A stretch of DNA of 64,000 nt from Varroa destructor (Eukaryota; Arthropoda; Arachnida; Mesostigmata; Varroidae). The stretch spans positions 32,359,288 to 32,423,287 of the forward strand of contig NW_019211458.1 of NCBI RefSeq assembly GCF_002443255.2, read 5' to 3'. A program made the position numbers and the translations under genes. Below, one piece after another: positions 47,152-59,918 of the stretch. Within the stretch, counting starts at the first letter, position 1. The number at the start of each line of letters is the position of its first letter. The notes under the pieces were generated by a model, which worked only from the letters and a program-made list of their open reading frames with translations, did not search any database and had not been told where the DNA came from.

Positions 47152-50139
47152 ATTGCAATAGGTGGCAATTGCTATCATACCAATAAGTGATGTAATATAC
47201 ATAGTATCTATGTTATAGTATGTAAGTAGTACTGGAAGATGAAGTTACACCATCTGGTATGTAGGTTAAGAGGTAAGTGCCCTGTTTAATAATAACACAC
47301 TTTTTTTAGTATAAGAAATTGCAGCAGTTTAACTGTAGCCAACCACGCACCATCATCAGAACTAAATCTATTATATTGCTCGTTCTCTTATTCTGCAGTG
47401 ACACTTAAACATACCTATAACGTATTTTTATAACGAGAAAAAAATGGTTGGTTACTTCAAGAACACATATCTTGGGTAATAATTGCACCTTTTATCATAT
47501 TTATACTTCTAATGCTGTATAGTTTTGGTTATCTAACTGAAGCTATTCAAGCTGTTAACTTACGCTTACTAGAGAAAAGTGTCATACACTTTTAGATTCT
47601 CATAGGTAAATACTGTTCTAAAATAGCTTCGTTCCAGTTGAAATAGAAAATTGTGTTCAGGTCGTAGTGTTTCACGCCAGCTTTCTTCCGGTAAAATCGT
47701 TTTAATGATGAAAAAATATACCATAGATAACTGAGTAAAGAATAGCAGCTTGACCCAAATGCTTCTCCAAAATTATTTGCGTCCGCATGATTTTTTTTTC
47801 ACTCAGCGTCCTGCGTATATGCTTTAAGACAATATAGTGTGTTTTTCAACTTCTAACGGATCGATAAATTTCCTCATAGACTGCTATCGGGTGGTTCAGC
47901 TCAAGCTAAATATGTAACGATATTGCAGCTGTAAATATCAGATACGCAGCACGCATAGTCGGACATGTCTGAATATAAGCATAAGAAAAGGTGAGGTTTA
48001 TTAAAAACTGGACTTGAATTTTAGGGAAACCTTTTTTGCGTTGTAGTTTGTACTATTAGGACATTCGATAAGATTATGTCTCATACTTATCCTCCTATAT
48101 TCAAATAACTACGTTTATTATGTAAGTCGTAAGTTGTCCTTCATTTAAGTAGGTTAATATGATGATCTTTGAAAACCTATGTCATTAGAATTATGTTAGA
48201 AGGCTGAATTCGACTCCCATGAGACAGCTGACGTGAAAATTCTAACATGTTACACCTTAATCAGTTTCTTTTCGGCGCAACATCGCATTATTTGTATATG
48301 TCGTGATAAACGTATCACATTCAAGGTAAATTCCTATATCTATTAAGTTGTAATTGGTTAGGGGGTTTTGCTGTGCTTATAAAAAGAGGTGGGTGACATC
48401 TGAACGGAAGAACGTCGTGAAATATGACTTATGCTGAGTCTGTTGGTATTACTGTTTGTTCTTTAGTGGTCAATCACAAAAATGGCTTTAAGAGAGTAAC
48501 AATACATAGTGGTTTTTCACGATTACAGAGTGCTATCCAAAGTAAATTATATTGCCACGGAAATGTCTGATAAAATATTACGCAAATAAACACAAATCTA
48601 TAGAGATTTTGATGTATTCAACGTCCAAGTAATTGAGTGTTATCTGTTAACATGTGGTGCAAGGGAGCATATGTTTGGATCGCTTGGAATGCGTTTCATT
48701 CATTCTATTAGCGCCGCAGCACCTTCGAAAAACCGGCTGAAAACGGCATCTGCTTATACGTCTAATTGTAAAAAAATCTGTTTCAATGAGACGTTTATTA
48801 TTTATTATAAACTTATTTTGTCTTAGCTATTTTAGCCAATACAAAAAAATATCAATTTCTTTCTTTGTGTTCACTTGTTGCTCGTAGTAAAAAACATTTA
48901 GACAAGCATTCGGTTCTCTAAAAAACATAAACTAATAAAACACTCTAAAAGAGTGAAATTATATTAACAAGCGCTTTCGTTGGAAGCAAATCAGTTTGTA
49001 ATTACTGGGCGCATAATATTTATATTCGCTATAACGTATGTCTAAACTATGTTCCAATTAAACGTTTTATTACATAATGGTTATGTCAAATAAGAACTGT
49101 GTGCTTTAGGAATGAATAAATGCCTAATCAGTTGTGTAGATATCTGCTCATTTTCTGTATACAGTACGGACCACTAAATCGCTATATATTAAATTAAAAA
49201 GTATTCCTAAGTACAAAAGGGATTTCCTAGCGAAATTTGTACAGAGTTCGCTAGAGAGGGCTCTTTTAATCATTCATTATGTGAAAAACTCACTGGAAAA
49301 CTTACTTCGTTCGTGAGTCTACCTTGAAAAATATGTTTGCAAGGTCGGCTTTTACAGTTGGTACATAAATTTGAACACAAGGACGGTCTGTAAATAAGGT
49401 AATAAGAGGCGAATGCATAGCATCAGTAGAATCTATCAAGCAGCGCCTTTTTTTGCAGATGTCTATGGATTTAAACATATCCTTTGATTTTTACATAAGA
49501 TGCCCTTACGCGGACAACAACGGGCGATTTTCATACCGGCGAGTGCATTTCTCCAGTTTTCTATACCGGGACATTTAGCAAATGCGTTGATTAATATAAT
49601 TGTCGGTTTGACTAGATGAGAGATGGCTGTCTGAACCGGCTGAACGGCCATTTGTCTAATGGCCATATAGGAACAGTCGAAAAAGCAATATTCTCAATTT
49701 ATTATCGTAACTTAATGACCTTCTGATTAGAATTAATTCACTATTGTGATTATCTAAGGAAAAAGTAGCTCTTTTAACAGCTTGTTAAAATGTTTTTTAC
49801 AAATTGTGTCTGGTTACAGAATAAGAAACTGTTGGGTTGTTAGCATATTTAAGATACGGTACAAGCCGAAACGTAACAGAGAAGCTCTTATCCTTTTGGA
49901 ATTCTAAAACTCGTGAGATGAAGACATTTTCCTAAAAAAAAACAACATTGCGATGAAGTATTGCTGGACTAGACGGCCCTTCTACATTAGATCTGTACAG
50001 CAATAACAATGCGTACGAAACAGAGAGGTCTGGGCTATTATTGTAGATCTTTAAGGATCCACTGCAGAAAGTAGGGAAAACGTTCTGTAAAAAACTAACG
50101 GTATTTTTAATGGAAATTAACGGTATTTTTATTTTACAG
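47152..50139. other. Intergenic region, possibly with 5' exons of the next gene
   Basis: About 3 kb, strongly AT-rich. One GC-richer block, 48671-48767, begins with ATG and reads MFGSLGMRFIHSISAAAPSK then NRLKTASAYTSN before GTAAAA. It could be a first exon but its phase does not match the block at 50140, and it is not called. A 49459-49578 frame after TTTTTTTGCAG reads MSMDLNISFDFYIRCPYAD and stops after 39 codons; it is also not called. Confidence 0.4.
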
Positions 50140-50240
50140 CCTTCCTTACGTAAGAAACAACTGGCTGTGAACGAATATAATCCATTTGATCATGAGCTAA
50201 ACGACTTATTGTTAAATTTATTGTTGCGGCCAGATGCAAA
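50140..50240 (+). CDS. Exon of unidentified gene 2
   Basis: It follows ATTTTTATTTTACAG and encodes PSLRKKQLAVNEYNPFDHEL, NDLLLNLLLRPDA and two further bases; donor GTAAAG. Open and coding-like. If the donor is not used it stops at once (AAG TAA), so it could alternatively be a terminal exon. Confidence 0.5.
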
Positions 50241-53200
50241 GTAAAGGAACACAGTAAACTGAAGCTTTAGTGAAGCTGTTTTTGAGGGTAGACGCGCGGC
50301 AGGTATTTTTCCTAAAAAAGTATTTGTATATGTTAACTAAAATTATAAATAATTTTTTGTGTCGACAAAAGTTATTAGAGCATTCATACAGCACGGCACA
50401 TTATTTTTTATATTAGATACACACGTTGGAATTAAGTGGGCTGTGTTTTATCGTGTAACCAGCTTCTAGTAGATTACCATATACTATCAAGGCGTCCTAA
50501 AAGGGTGGCGCACGCTGGTTTAAGTTTAATTCTTTTATCTACTTCAGTTATTGGAGAGCATATCTTCGTAGAGTTACTATCTTCTGCAAAATGATCTTTG
50601 ACACATTGTAAGTGTTTACGCTTTCGTACATATTATCTCCTCTATCCTTTCTTCCGTTAGGACCTGCTATCTCTACGCACGTAAGTCCATCCCATATATG
50701 TATTGTTGAGTAATTATTATCTTCAATCGGTTTTTCACAGGCACATCGTGTATTGCCTTGGCTATGGTTCTAGATACGCTAAACTGACTTTAATTAGCAA
50801 ATAGGTAGTTAATTTATGTCGAGTTTGTTTCATATTAAATATTTCATGCTTTTTGGGAATTGATTTTGAGTTGTATAAAAAAAAAGTGACCGTGCTATTT
50901 CAATGTATGATTACTAAAGAGAATTTTTTCGGTGTCGCATTAAGGTGGTGCCAATGTTTTTTTTTTATCTTATACAGCTTTTCCTTTGCAATATACTATT
51001 ATCTAAGCTATGCATTCCGAAAAGCCCTTTGAATTGAAAGCTATAAATGTGCTTCGGATCTCTGTTATCCTCACATAGGTATACTATATTTTCCCCTAAC
51101 CTTTTCTCAACGCGGTTTAGTTAAATTTTCTCATTTGAATGTAATCCTTAGCCAAATATGTGAGTTGAATATCGTGAAAAACATGAGATAAATGCCTACC
51201 TAAATTATAATATAAAATTGATTCTTAATTCGTATATACCAGTGACACGTTCACATGGTAGAGTATGAATGATCCTTGTGTCAGCGCATATTTTTATGTT
51301 TTTTTGCGAACATCATTCAACAAAAGTTGAGTAATCGGTTAGTTCTGTAGAAGCACGTGAGTATTTGGTCGTGACAGAAAATGCTCACCAGCCGTCTCAT
51401 AGCGAATCCTCGTTTGCTTGCACGCGACGCGATACAATACGCAACATCTTCTGGCCAGCGAAGCGGGATACCTCGGCACGTCATGACTGAGCTGGCTCAA
51501 GAACTTTAATACTTTCTGAAGCGTCGTTGACTTCGACTTATTCTTGATGTTCGTATTACGAACATTTATTGGCTTAATTATCCTACTTTTTATGATCCTC
51601 AATTCTTATCAACGAAACACTGCGCGTTAATATCTTTCACAATATGGTTTAAAGGGAAAGGGGGTGGAGTTGGTATCAAATACATTTTAGTATAGATATA
51701 TATGAATGCCAGAAAACATGAAATATATGCCGTAGTACATGAATAGAAAACGTGACAGTAACCTCTTTACTACATAATTATCGTTACAACTGTAGCTATG
51801 CTCATTCGGGCTACAATACGGAAGGACATTCGCTCATTCGATAGATTTGATATCATTGCATAACATCGCTTGCTACGTATTATGCGGGCTACAATATCCT
51901 TATGGCTTAGCAGATCCCCCCCCCCTTATACATTATTTTTCCTGCGTCATTCAGGCCTGTGTGCCGGTGAGTGCCTATCTATCTGCTGAGATCAGTGTTG
52001 CGCACGTGTGTGTGTACATGTTGTTGCGTCATTATATTACGTTTTTTGCTGCTTCTTTTCTTCCGCCAAGGGTCTATGGCCTTTCCAACCCGGCTGAAAT
52101 TCAATCTGTGCACCAGTTTTGTTTTTCCGCTGTTTCTGTTCGTTGTTTCTGGTGTAGTTTCGTAGTGTCGACCTTGGCGGCCGCATCAGACACAAAACGT
52201 CACCGTTTATCGACGTCTGTTAGTCAGCTCATTTCAAGTCTGCTCTCCTTTAATACATAAATTTCAATATCAGGGAACTGTTCGTTTACGCCGAGTTCCC
52301 ACCGGAAGACCGAAATTATGCGTGAAAAACTTTATGGACACAGTCTAGTTGGCCGAAACCTGTGCTACACATGGCATTGAGTGTTTTCGATTGCTGCCAG
52401 TGAATATATTTTAGCGTCGTCAGCCAATTGGCGTTCATAGACATGCTTAGCAGTTGCTGGTCCATAGGTAACCAGCTGCTGCTTTTAGCCGTTTGCTCCT
52501 TCAGTGAATCGCGCACGCGAGCACATATATCTGCCCCTTAAGTTCCACGCTGTGCGACGCCGGCTCTACAGCAGACATGACAGTAACATTATAGCTGGTA
52601 CATGCAACCTCCTCCACCGGCATCGGAGCTCCTACTACTGCCGCTATCACAAACATCAGTCAGAGGATAAACGTACATTCACGGAGCCATAACAAGACAG
52701 AAGAATGGTAACTGCCGAACAAAAAGCACGTTGGTCTGTCGGAAAATAAATACAGAAGAAAGTAGTAGTGGCTGGTAGGCCGATAAACACTAGTACTCTT
52801 ACGTAGTGTGCTATATAGATGAAGCCGTGGGCAAACACACGTAGAAGACGGGGACACGCAAAGCCGCACATCGCGGCACATGGTCAGACCACCAAAGGGG
52901 ACTGGAAATTATTGAACGCTGCTGCCAGTTAATAGTACCCCTTCTCGCCTAACGGCATTATACTGGGTGATGCCGGTAGGGATAGCTTTATTTTTGCAGT
53001 AACTATTGTGTGGCTACGTCGTTCACAGAGCGGATTTGTAATGGGAGATTGATAGTTGAAGTACAATGCCCGAAATATCTCTTCGTCTAAGCCGTCATGC
53101 AGAAACAGTGGTTGTACATATTCATCTGAACAACAGGTGCTAGTTTGTATCGGGTGATATAGGACTATGACGAACTACGCTGTTTTACGAATTTAGCGTT

Positions 53201-56200
53201 GCAGTGAATGATCGGTCAGGGCTCAACAACAACAAGTGATATTAATGCTTATGAATTTCTACTTGACATAGGTACCACGTGATGACTTCTGGTGTCAAAC
53301 GGTGACCGTGATGTGAAAATTCAAGAGCTCCGCACCCCGAAGATATTTGTCATTTCCAAGTATCGGGTACGAAGCCCTCAATAGAACGCGGCGACTTATT
53401 ACCGACTTTTGTCTGAATTATCGGCATCTGGACATAGACGACCTTTTCCTTATTGAATTGTGATAAACCCTTTGGTGGAAAACAGTTTGAGTAAACGCAA
53501 TGGTGCAATGGTGCGATGTTATCATCTCGTAACTTGCTGTGAAGAGCGCAGAGTACTTTTATCGATATCGGGATTACTTGAAGGGGTAACTGCAGTCACT
53601 TAATCGAAGTGTTGTGCCGTTACAATCATTGAATGAAGTCTTGCTTATTCAAGCTTCAACCTGAAGACTACAAGAAAGGTTAGCACGGTTATAACCTTAA
53701 TATAGTAGCTAATGAGCTGCATTGAAATGCTGCGACCAACATATTACTTCTATGGACATTACTCATTTTATCGGATGGTACCAGTCACCTTGGTAAAACA
53801 TAGGTTAAGAGAGAGAGTTTCCGTTGCCACTCCGATTCATATACAAGATACAACACGTTATACGTACGCTAATAGAACTTTGCATAGCCATACACACTGT
53901 TTTAATGTAGTGATCTATCTAGTGTCGATTCTCTATTATTATTGTAAATATGAATTAAATTATATAAATAGCTCTTAATTCTTTTTTAGACAGCAGGACC
54001 TGGTACAACTCTGTAAAAAAACGAACAATCAGCGGGTAATAAACAGATGTAACGAATACTTGAAGAATTATTACAGCTGTGACCAGTAAGTTTTAAAGAA
54101 AGTTGATTTTTGGATTTTAAAAAATGTGGATTTTTGTCGTAGTTTTTCGCGCTTCTTCACTAGTCACCTTACAGTGTTTCACACATTAAGGTTAAAAAGG
54201 TCCGTCAGTTGGTGTGTCACCAAATCTCGATCGTATTACAGATCTCCAACCTGTTATTACTCATTGTCAATTTAGATAACCGTACGAAATATAACTTCGT
54301 CCCGGGATCCTCTGACAATTAATCTTTTACCTATTTAGTGCCGAGTTCGTTATCAAATTCTGTAGCAAACAAATTTTATCTGTTACCAGATTGTCATAAT
54401 GTTGACCTCAGTTCACCTTTCTACCCTAATTGAGTAAATTTAGAGACAATCGAAAAATACTGAAGATGCAAATCGCAAAGCACGGATTTCGATTATGATT
54501 CGTTGTTGAGTATAATTTAGTGGTTGTCTAAGTCCGAAGCTTCGATGCTTGTGTTTTCGAATGCGTAAAGCTAAAAACCTACAGGAACGTTGATTTCAAT
54601 TTCTTTAATGTATTTAGAACCACCTAGAATATACCAGAATAATAATCATATCGCGTATTATCTGAACAATGTTGTTTTTAGTTACAACCACTATATAGCT
54701 GAATTCCCTTTAGAACCATTTTCCATGTCTATAGTGCTAATAAATTTTACAGATGCATAAGTTTCATTAAACAAGTACTGAACCAAGCTTCTAGTGAATC
54801 CAATAAATTACAAAGTTTCTTTGATGTTAGATCAGTAGTGGAAAGCTGCCCCTAAATGCAGGCGTATTCCCAAACTTTTAAGCATAATCGTCTTTTGAAG
54901 ATCCGCCAGTTTCGTGTATACGTGATCTACAACGGAAATTTGACATACATTTGAATATATTGGACATAGCGTTTTAGCCACTGCTACCTAATCCCAGTAC
55001 CTGGTAAAATTTAGCCTTGTGATAAAACATATGTCTCGCCGAAATGCGAGCTTTTGTCTTTGACTTTAACAACTAGCTCTAGCTTCAATTTAATTAAATT
55101 GAAGCTAGAGCGATAAAAGTGGAGCAAGCTGCCGCTATTGGTCGTACTGTCTTGCCTTGATGGCGACATATACCATGTATAGATGTACTACGTAAAATAG
55201 TCCACCTAGTAGTCAGAACCACCATTAATTGTTTCTGAATGAGAAGCGTTTTTTTTAGATATCCTGATATACGTTCAAAGTGAGACAAGTCGAAGATGAT
55301 TATTCGCTTACAATCGATAACATATATCAAATCTCTCAAATTTAGTCAACATGCGAATTTTGACTGACATGAACATCGTCCTACATCTTCTTCTTGGTAA
55401 AATAAAATTGGTAGTGACAACATTTACTATTTCAGCTCATTTATTGAAGCTGGACTTTTGGATGCGCTTTCACCTTTTCAGCTGTTAATTTTTTTAACAT
55501 ATGAAGATGACAAAAGTTTTATTAATTCATGTACTGCTTACGTTTGTGACTATGGATTTGACATTCATCATATTGCGTGCGTATATCTTCACGTTCCAAA
55601 GGACCAGTTGGGCATCATCTCAAAAACTCAGAAATTATCCGAGAGCTCTTGAGCAATGGAAGCAATATCGCGAATACTTAGAAATTTTTTAGTGGCGGAA
55701 ATAACTTACGATGAGGCCGACGGTGCCCGTCAAAGAGCCCATGGAACTAGTCCATCGTCGCAACCAGCAGTGTCGGGTACTCAGAGACGCCAAAAAAAGG
55801 TTGGTAGTTGAGCATCCTTTCTGAGTTAAATGGTCCTACTCTAATATTAGGTAGACTTAATTCGAATAACCATTATGTAGACAGAACACTTAGCTTATAA
55901 CAAAATATCGCAGTTAAGACAAGTCTTGAAGCAAGCGAATCTTTCGTGCGAACAGACAGTCATTCTGTAGGTTCAAAACTTGCTGCAAAAAGCTATTGTT
56001 CTAAAAAGGGCCGGGTAAATTTGGCTTGATAAACAAGTCAGTGTTGTAACAATTAAACATAACCTCTCCCCTCTTATAGAACGTGCAGTGAAATATTAGC
56101 ACGGGGAAAAGTGCACGATTGTGCAACGTTTTTGCATGTGTTTTCTTTTTGCATGTAGCTACCGATCGTGTGTCTCGTTAGTTTTGTGACCTTTATCGAG

Positions 56201-57184
56201 CATCTTAAAAAATCAACTGGCTATGAATTAATGTGTTAACAGTAGTAATATTTTATACATGCAGATACAATAAAACTATTCAAAAATTATATTCATCATC
56301 TTTAAGTGCTAAAATTCGCTGTTGCAATCCACCGTTAGTGAAATAGAAAGTAACTGCTTTTTTTCAAATTAGAGTATACAACATTTACATCAATGGTATT
56401 ATCTTGAACATCTATAAACATGAGAGTTCATAACGTATAATATCATTTATGATGTGTTTAGACTCAATAGAAAAACTATTGGTGTCCTTAATGTTCTTCA
56501 TACCCGCCGTATTGAGAATATAATGAAGCGCGATTATAACTCGCTTCGCAGAATCATTACAGTTATTTACATATTTGAAATATATACCATTTCGTAATAA
56601 AAGACAATGGATCCAAGAGTAACCTTGTCACGGAATAGCTAAAGTAGCTGTTGGCGAAATCTGACCAAGGCAATACAGGTGGACGAAGAATATTAAACGG
56701 CTACGTTAACGCAAAAAGATCTAGTTAAACGACCTTAAAGATCTTATACGTGTCTAATATATCATTGTTCATCTTCTTTTTCGTTACAACTATGTCATTT
56801 CTATTCTGGGTTAAATGTAGTACCCTGAATTGAATTGAATCGAAATTAGTGATTTTTTTTTTATCTTAAATAAGTTTTTGACTAAAGATAACATCCTTCT
56901 CTTTACAACGATGAAATGGGTTTACTGAGTGCACAAGAGTATTCGATTAGCACATGGTTGCTTAAGAATTAGTTGTACCGGATTCTACTATAATTTCTCC
57001 GTTGTCCTCAATAAAAAAAATACGAAGGTTGAAAATGGGTGCCTCATCAGTTGATGAGTCATCATCCGATGAGCAAAAAAGTGCATTTATAATATTTGCT
57101 CCCTCGGTGCCACAAAGTCAGTCCCAGTATGATCTTCTGAATAAAACGTTCACAAATGACAAGCAGTGGATTCAATACTGCTAA
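50140..57184 (+). CDS. Unidentified multi-exon gene, partly traced
   Basis: Six exon-like blocks on the plus strand with agreeing phases: 50140-50240, 53361-53459, 53990-54085, 55436-55545, 55693-55803 and 56973-57184. The first five encode Leu-rich, mostly helical sequence (NPFDHELNDLLLNLLLRPDA; RRLITDFCLNYRHLDIDDL; QQDLVQLCKKTNNQRVINRC; FIEAGLLDALSPFQLLIFLT). A Ser/Gln-rich, basic tail follows (TSPSSQPAVSGTQRR, SPLSSIKKIRRLKMG) and the protein ends NDKQWIQYC. A helical-repeat scaffold of the trafficking or clathrin-repeat kind would fit, but this is a guess. The 5' end was not found. The stretch 55436-55652 can also be read as one exon ending at a TGA; see the finding. Weakest points are the donors at 53460 (GTGATA) and 55546 (GTGACT). 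Confidence 0.45.
51916..51925. repeat. Poly-C run
   Basis: Ten consecutive C bases in a GC-richer stretch (about 51.85-52.6 kb). A 137-codon frame spanning this run (51847-52260) has no motif and is not called. Confidence 0.9.
53361..53459 (+). CDS. Exon of unidentified gene 2
   Basis: After TTTGTCATTTCCAAG the frame reads IGYEALNRTRRLITDFCLNY, RHLDIDDLFLIE plus two bases, then GTGATA. Length 99 with phase 2 in and out, so it fits between the blocks at 50240 and 53990, and could also be skipped without a frameshift. Confidence 0.45.
53990..54085 (+). CDS. Exon of unidentified gene 2
   Basis: The acceptor TTAATTCTTTTTTAG and donor GTAAGTTT are both strong. It encodes QQDLVQLCKKTNNQRVINRC, NEYLKNYYSCD; 96 nt, phase 2 in and out. 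Confidence 0.58.
54086..55435 (+). other. Intron of gene 2
   Basis: About 1.35 kb, AT-rich, containing a perfect 36-bp palindrome at 55076-55111 (listed separately). It ends ATTTACTATTTCAG. Confidence 0.55.
55076..55111. repeat. Perfect 36-bp palindrome
   Basis: GCTCTAGCTTCAATTTAA is followed directly by its exact reverse complement. There is no spacer and no simple-sequence core beyond TTTAATTAAA. It would form a cruciform or an RNA hairpin of 18 bp. Confidence 0.97.
55436..55545 (+). CDS. Exon of unidentified gene 2 (3' boundary uncertain)
   Basis: It starts after TACTATTTCAG, completing a His codon with the previous exon, and reads SFIEAGLLDALSPFQLLIFL, TYEDDKSFINSCTAYV. The end at 55545 uses a weak GTGACT donor, chosen because its phase joins to the strong acceptor TTTTTTAG at 55692 and avoids an in-frame TGA at 55650-55652. 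Without splicing the frame continues DYGFDIHHIACVYLHVPKDQ to that TGA. Confidence 0.45.
55693..55803 (+). CDS. Exon of unidentified gene 2
   Basis: GC-richer block after AAATTTTTTAG, reading AEITYDEADGARQRAHGTSP, SSQPAVSGTQRRQKKV; donor GTAGTT leaves one base that fits the terminal block at 56973. An acceptor slightly upstream (CTTAG at 55682) would add NFLV. Confidence 0.45.
55804..56972 (+). other. Intron of gene 2
   Basis: About 1.2 kb of AT-rich sequence with no other supported feature. Confidence 0.45.
56973..57184 (+). CDS. Terminal exon of unidentified gene 2
   Basis: After TTAAGAATTAG the frame reads VPDSTIISPLSSIKKIRRLK, MGASSVDESSSDEQKSAF, IIFAPSVPQSQSQYDLL, ending KQWIQYC and TAA at 57182-57184. 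It contains Ser/acidic clusters typical of casein-kinase-type sites. If unspliced from the rest, the ATG at 57035 could open a 49-codon peptide instead. Confidence 0.48.
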
Positions 57185-59866
57185 ATATTTCAAGTGTTAC
57201 AATCTGTTTAATATTGCTGGAAAGATCCTATGATTTCCTCTAGCCGACAAAACAGTGCCCCCGTTCTGAATCTTTTTTAAGCGTGTTTAACACGAACGAT
57301 TTAGCGCACTTGAACACATTTTATCAGATGGTTTATATTGAGGTTCAAATATAGAACTATTATGAAGTTCACCTTTTGTTCTCCGATCTAGACAAGCTTA
57401 TGCGTCCAAATTCAGTAGGCAACACTTTTCAGTAACAAAAAGTGAGTGTGTTCGGCACAAAAAAGCAATTAAAGCATCAAGTATGTATGTGGTGGACTAG
57501 CGAAGGCATCGTAATCTGCTAGTTAAGCATGGCTAAACGCCATGCGAAAGGTCTCTGCACAGCTCGAAAGTGTAACAGCTTGCGATATAAAGCTATATCG
57601 TATATACCTAATGTATATCCTAATAACTATATCCTCAACTCAACCATTACATCGAACAGAACAGACTCCTAGAATTTATAGGGAGTCTAGAGAAAGTTGT
57701 AGATAGCCGTTGTATGCTTACAGCGGTAGGATAACGCCCATAATCGGAGACGGCACTCGAGGTGAAGAAGAGATAACGATAACGAGTTTATGCGTATGGA
57801 AAAAATGGACCAATAAAAACCCAGATGTGTATTTCTCATGTTTGTAATAGTAGCGTCGAAAGTAATCGATGTTATTTTCAAAGAATAGTTGCAATTTCTG
57901 TACTTCATCACGTTAATATTATGAAGACATGAGTGACGTCATTTCAGTGTTTTTTTAAGCTAACTGTTCCAAAAAAAAGCATGATTTAACAAAAATTAAT
58001 AGCTGTAGAGTCATAACATTTAACTCTAGTGAAAGTGGAGGCAAGTTCTCAATAGCAAAACATGCGATAACCCTCGTCGTAGTAACAGTTCGTTGTTTTA
58101 TTATTAATTTGATATAGCATCTACAAGCAGCTTGATTTATTATGCGCGCCGTAAGTAGAAGAGATCGTCTGATTTCGAACTAGTTAATCCGTAGATTAGC
58201 CAAAAATAGAACGGGAAATATATTTATACCGATACATATTTTTCGACTTTAGGCAAGTTTACCGATGCTACTTTACTGAAGCACCTGCTTCCGTGTGCTA
58301 GTAATGTGAAATCTAACCATATTTTATTTGATTATTGGTGCTTTCGGTCAAGTATGGCAATTTACCGCGATCTGAATATTACCACAAAGGAATGGAATGA
58401 TCAATCGTTGCCTTTGCTATCCCGATGACAAAAGCAGCAGCGTGAATTGAACGAAACATTCAATACCTACGGGTAAAAAACGGAAAGCGAACATCTCTTG
58501 ACAGGGAGTAAACAGGTGATTGATTGCCGCTACGGCTAATTTTATTTATAAACTGTGACTTTGGCACCCACTTAAGAAAAAAAAGCGGCAGTGTTACCTT
58601 CTCGATACACTCTTTTCTTTGATGTCAGTTTACCTGAATAATGAATGTGTCTCGATCAAAATTATAGACTAAGATGTTACCGACAGAGATCCATAGCCTC
58701 GGTTTGGATTGGAAAAGCATCACCATCCTACAAATTACAGGCTGATTAGGAAAAAAATTCAAGTTTAAAGACGGGAATAATTTATATCCTTGTTATATAA
58801 GTTATGTTGTTGTAACTTATATCCTTATTATTTACGTTGTTATTTGGTGTTATGGCTACTACTAAGCTAAATCTCGAGGCGACCACAGCGCAAGCTATTA
58901 AATTCGCATATAAGAAAATTCGATGATGCACTTGACTGTAATCTGTATGTACCTAGAGATTACCGGAGAAGTAATTCTAGTTCTGACGCACTACCTTTTT
59001 TGTCTATGTATAAGAACCAAATGTACAATACAGACACAGTTACGGAAACATGGTGAAATTGATAATTCTTTAATATCAGCGATTCAGAATGGCAACACCA
59101 TCATATTCTGAGTACATATTTCCTTAATGAATTGTGCGCTTGACGGGATCACCAGCAAATACATGGTGATCTTATGCACCAGGGCAGTTTGAAATTCCTG
59201 GAGGTCCGCAACACGTGTAAGGGTAACAATTTAATTACGCGTTAGAGTATTTTAAAATTAAATTTAGAAAATGACTTAAACGACCGATTGAACCTTGTGC
59301 TAGCTTCGTGGAAAAAGTGAACAAAGACACAAGAATGATACGAATCCCTAACGGTTACGGAAGCATCTATATTTTTTTTCTGTTTGTTGCTATTTATGAA
59401 GTATCGAGAGGCGTTAGAAGTCTACAAAGCTTAGAACTTAAAGAGGTCACAATTTTCTTGATTTTCTCTTTCTGTGCAGCTATTTGGTTTTATATACTAT
59501 TTAATCTACAAATATGAAAACAAAGAAGATTGTAGACGTTAGCTTCTACATATTTTTTAAACTATGTTAATGCCTGCCATTGAGAAACTTTCGCCGATTG
59601 GTTGCCGTACTTTCCATTGCTGTAGCATCTCAATCTTGCCTGGCACATTTTTTTTAGCTGGAATGCATCGTCTCCGCCTACTTTTTCTGTGAGTTAAATG
59701 CACAAAGGACTATCTCCCCGCTGTCACGCTGGAAGCATCAAAAAAGAATAAAGGACTTTCTTATGTTAGATCAATAAACATGATTTTGGCAGCAGGAAAA
59801 CGGTGGATGTGCTTACTTCACGAAGAATTTAAATATGCATTCAATATGTACACGTCATATGTACAG

Positions 59867-59868
<2 letters not shown>

Positions 59869-59916
<48 letters not shown>
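59869..59916. repeat. (TA)n microsatellite
   Basis: Uninterrupted TA tract of about 48 bp. Confidence 0.95.

Positions 59917-59918
<2 letters not shown>

Noticed and set aside
48671..48767. Possible first exon with a presequence-like start (MFGSLGMRFIHSISAAAPSK)
   Set aside because: Its GTAAAA donor leaves phase 1, which does not fit the phase-0 block at 50140, and no linking exon was found.
49459..49578. MSMDLNISFDFYIRCPYAD after a strong TTTTTTTGCAG acceptor
   Set aside because: It stops after 39 codons without a donor and does not join in phase to the exon at 50140; the opposite strand is equally open.
51847..52260. 137-codon plus-strand open frame
   Set aside because: Cys/Ser/Val-rich product without a recognisable domain, spanning a poly-C run in a GC-richer patch. 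No splice or promoter context supports it.
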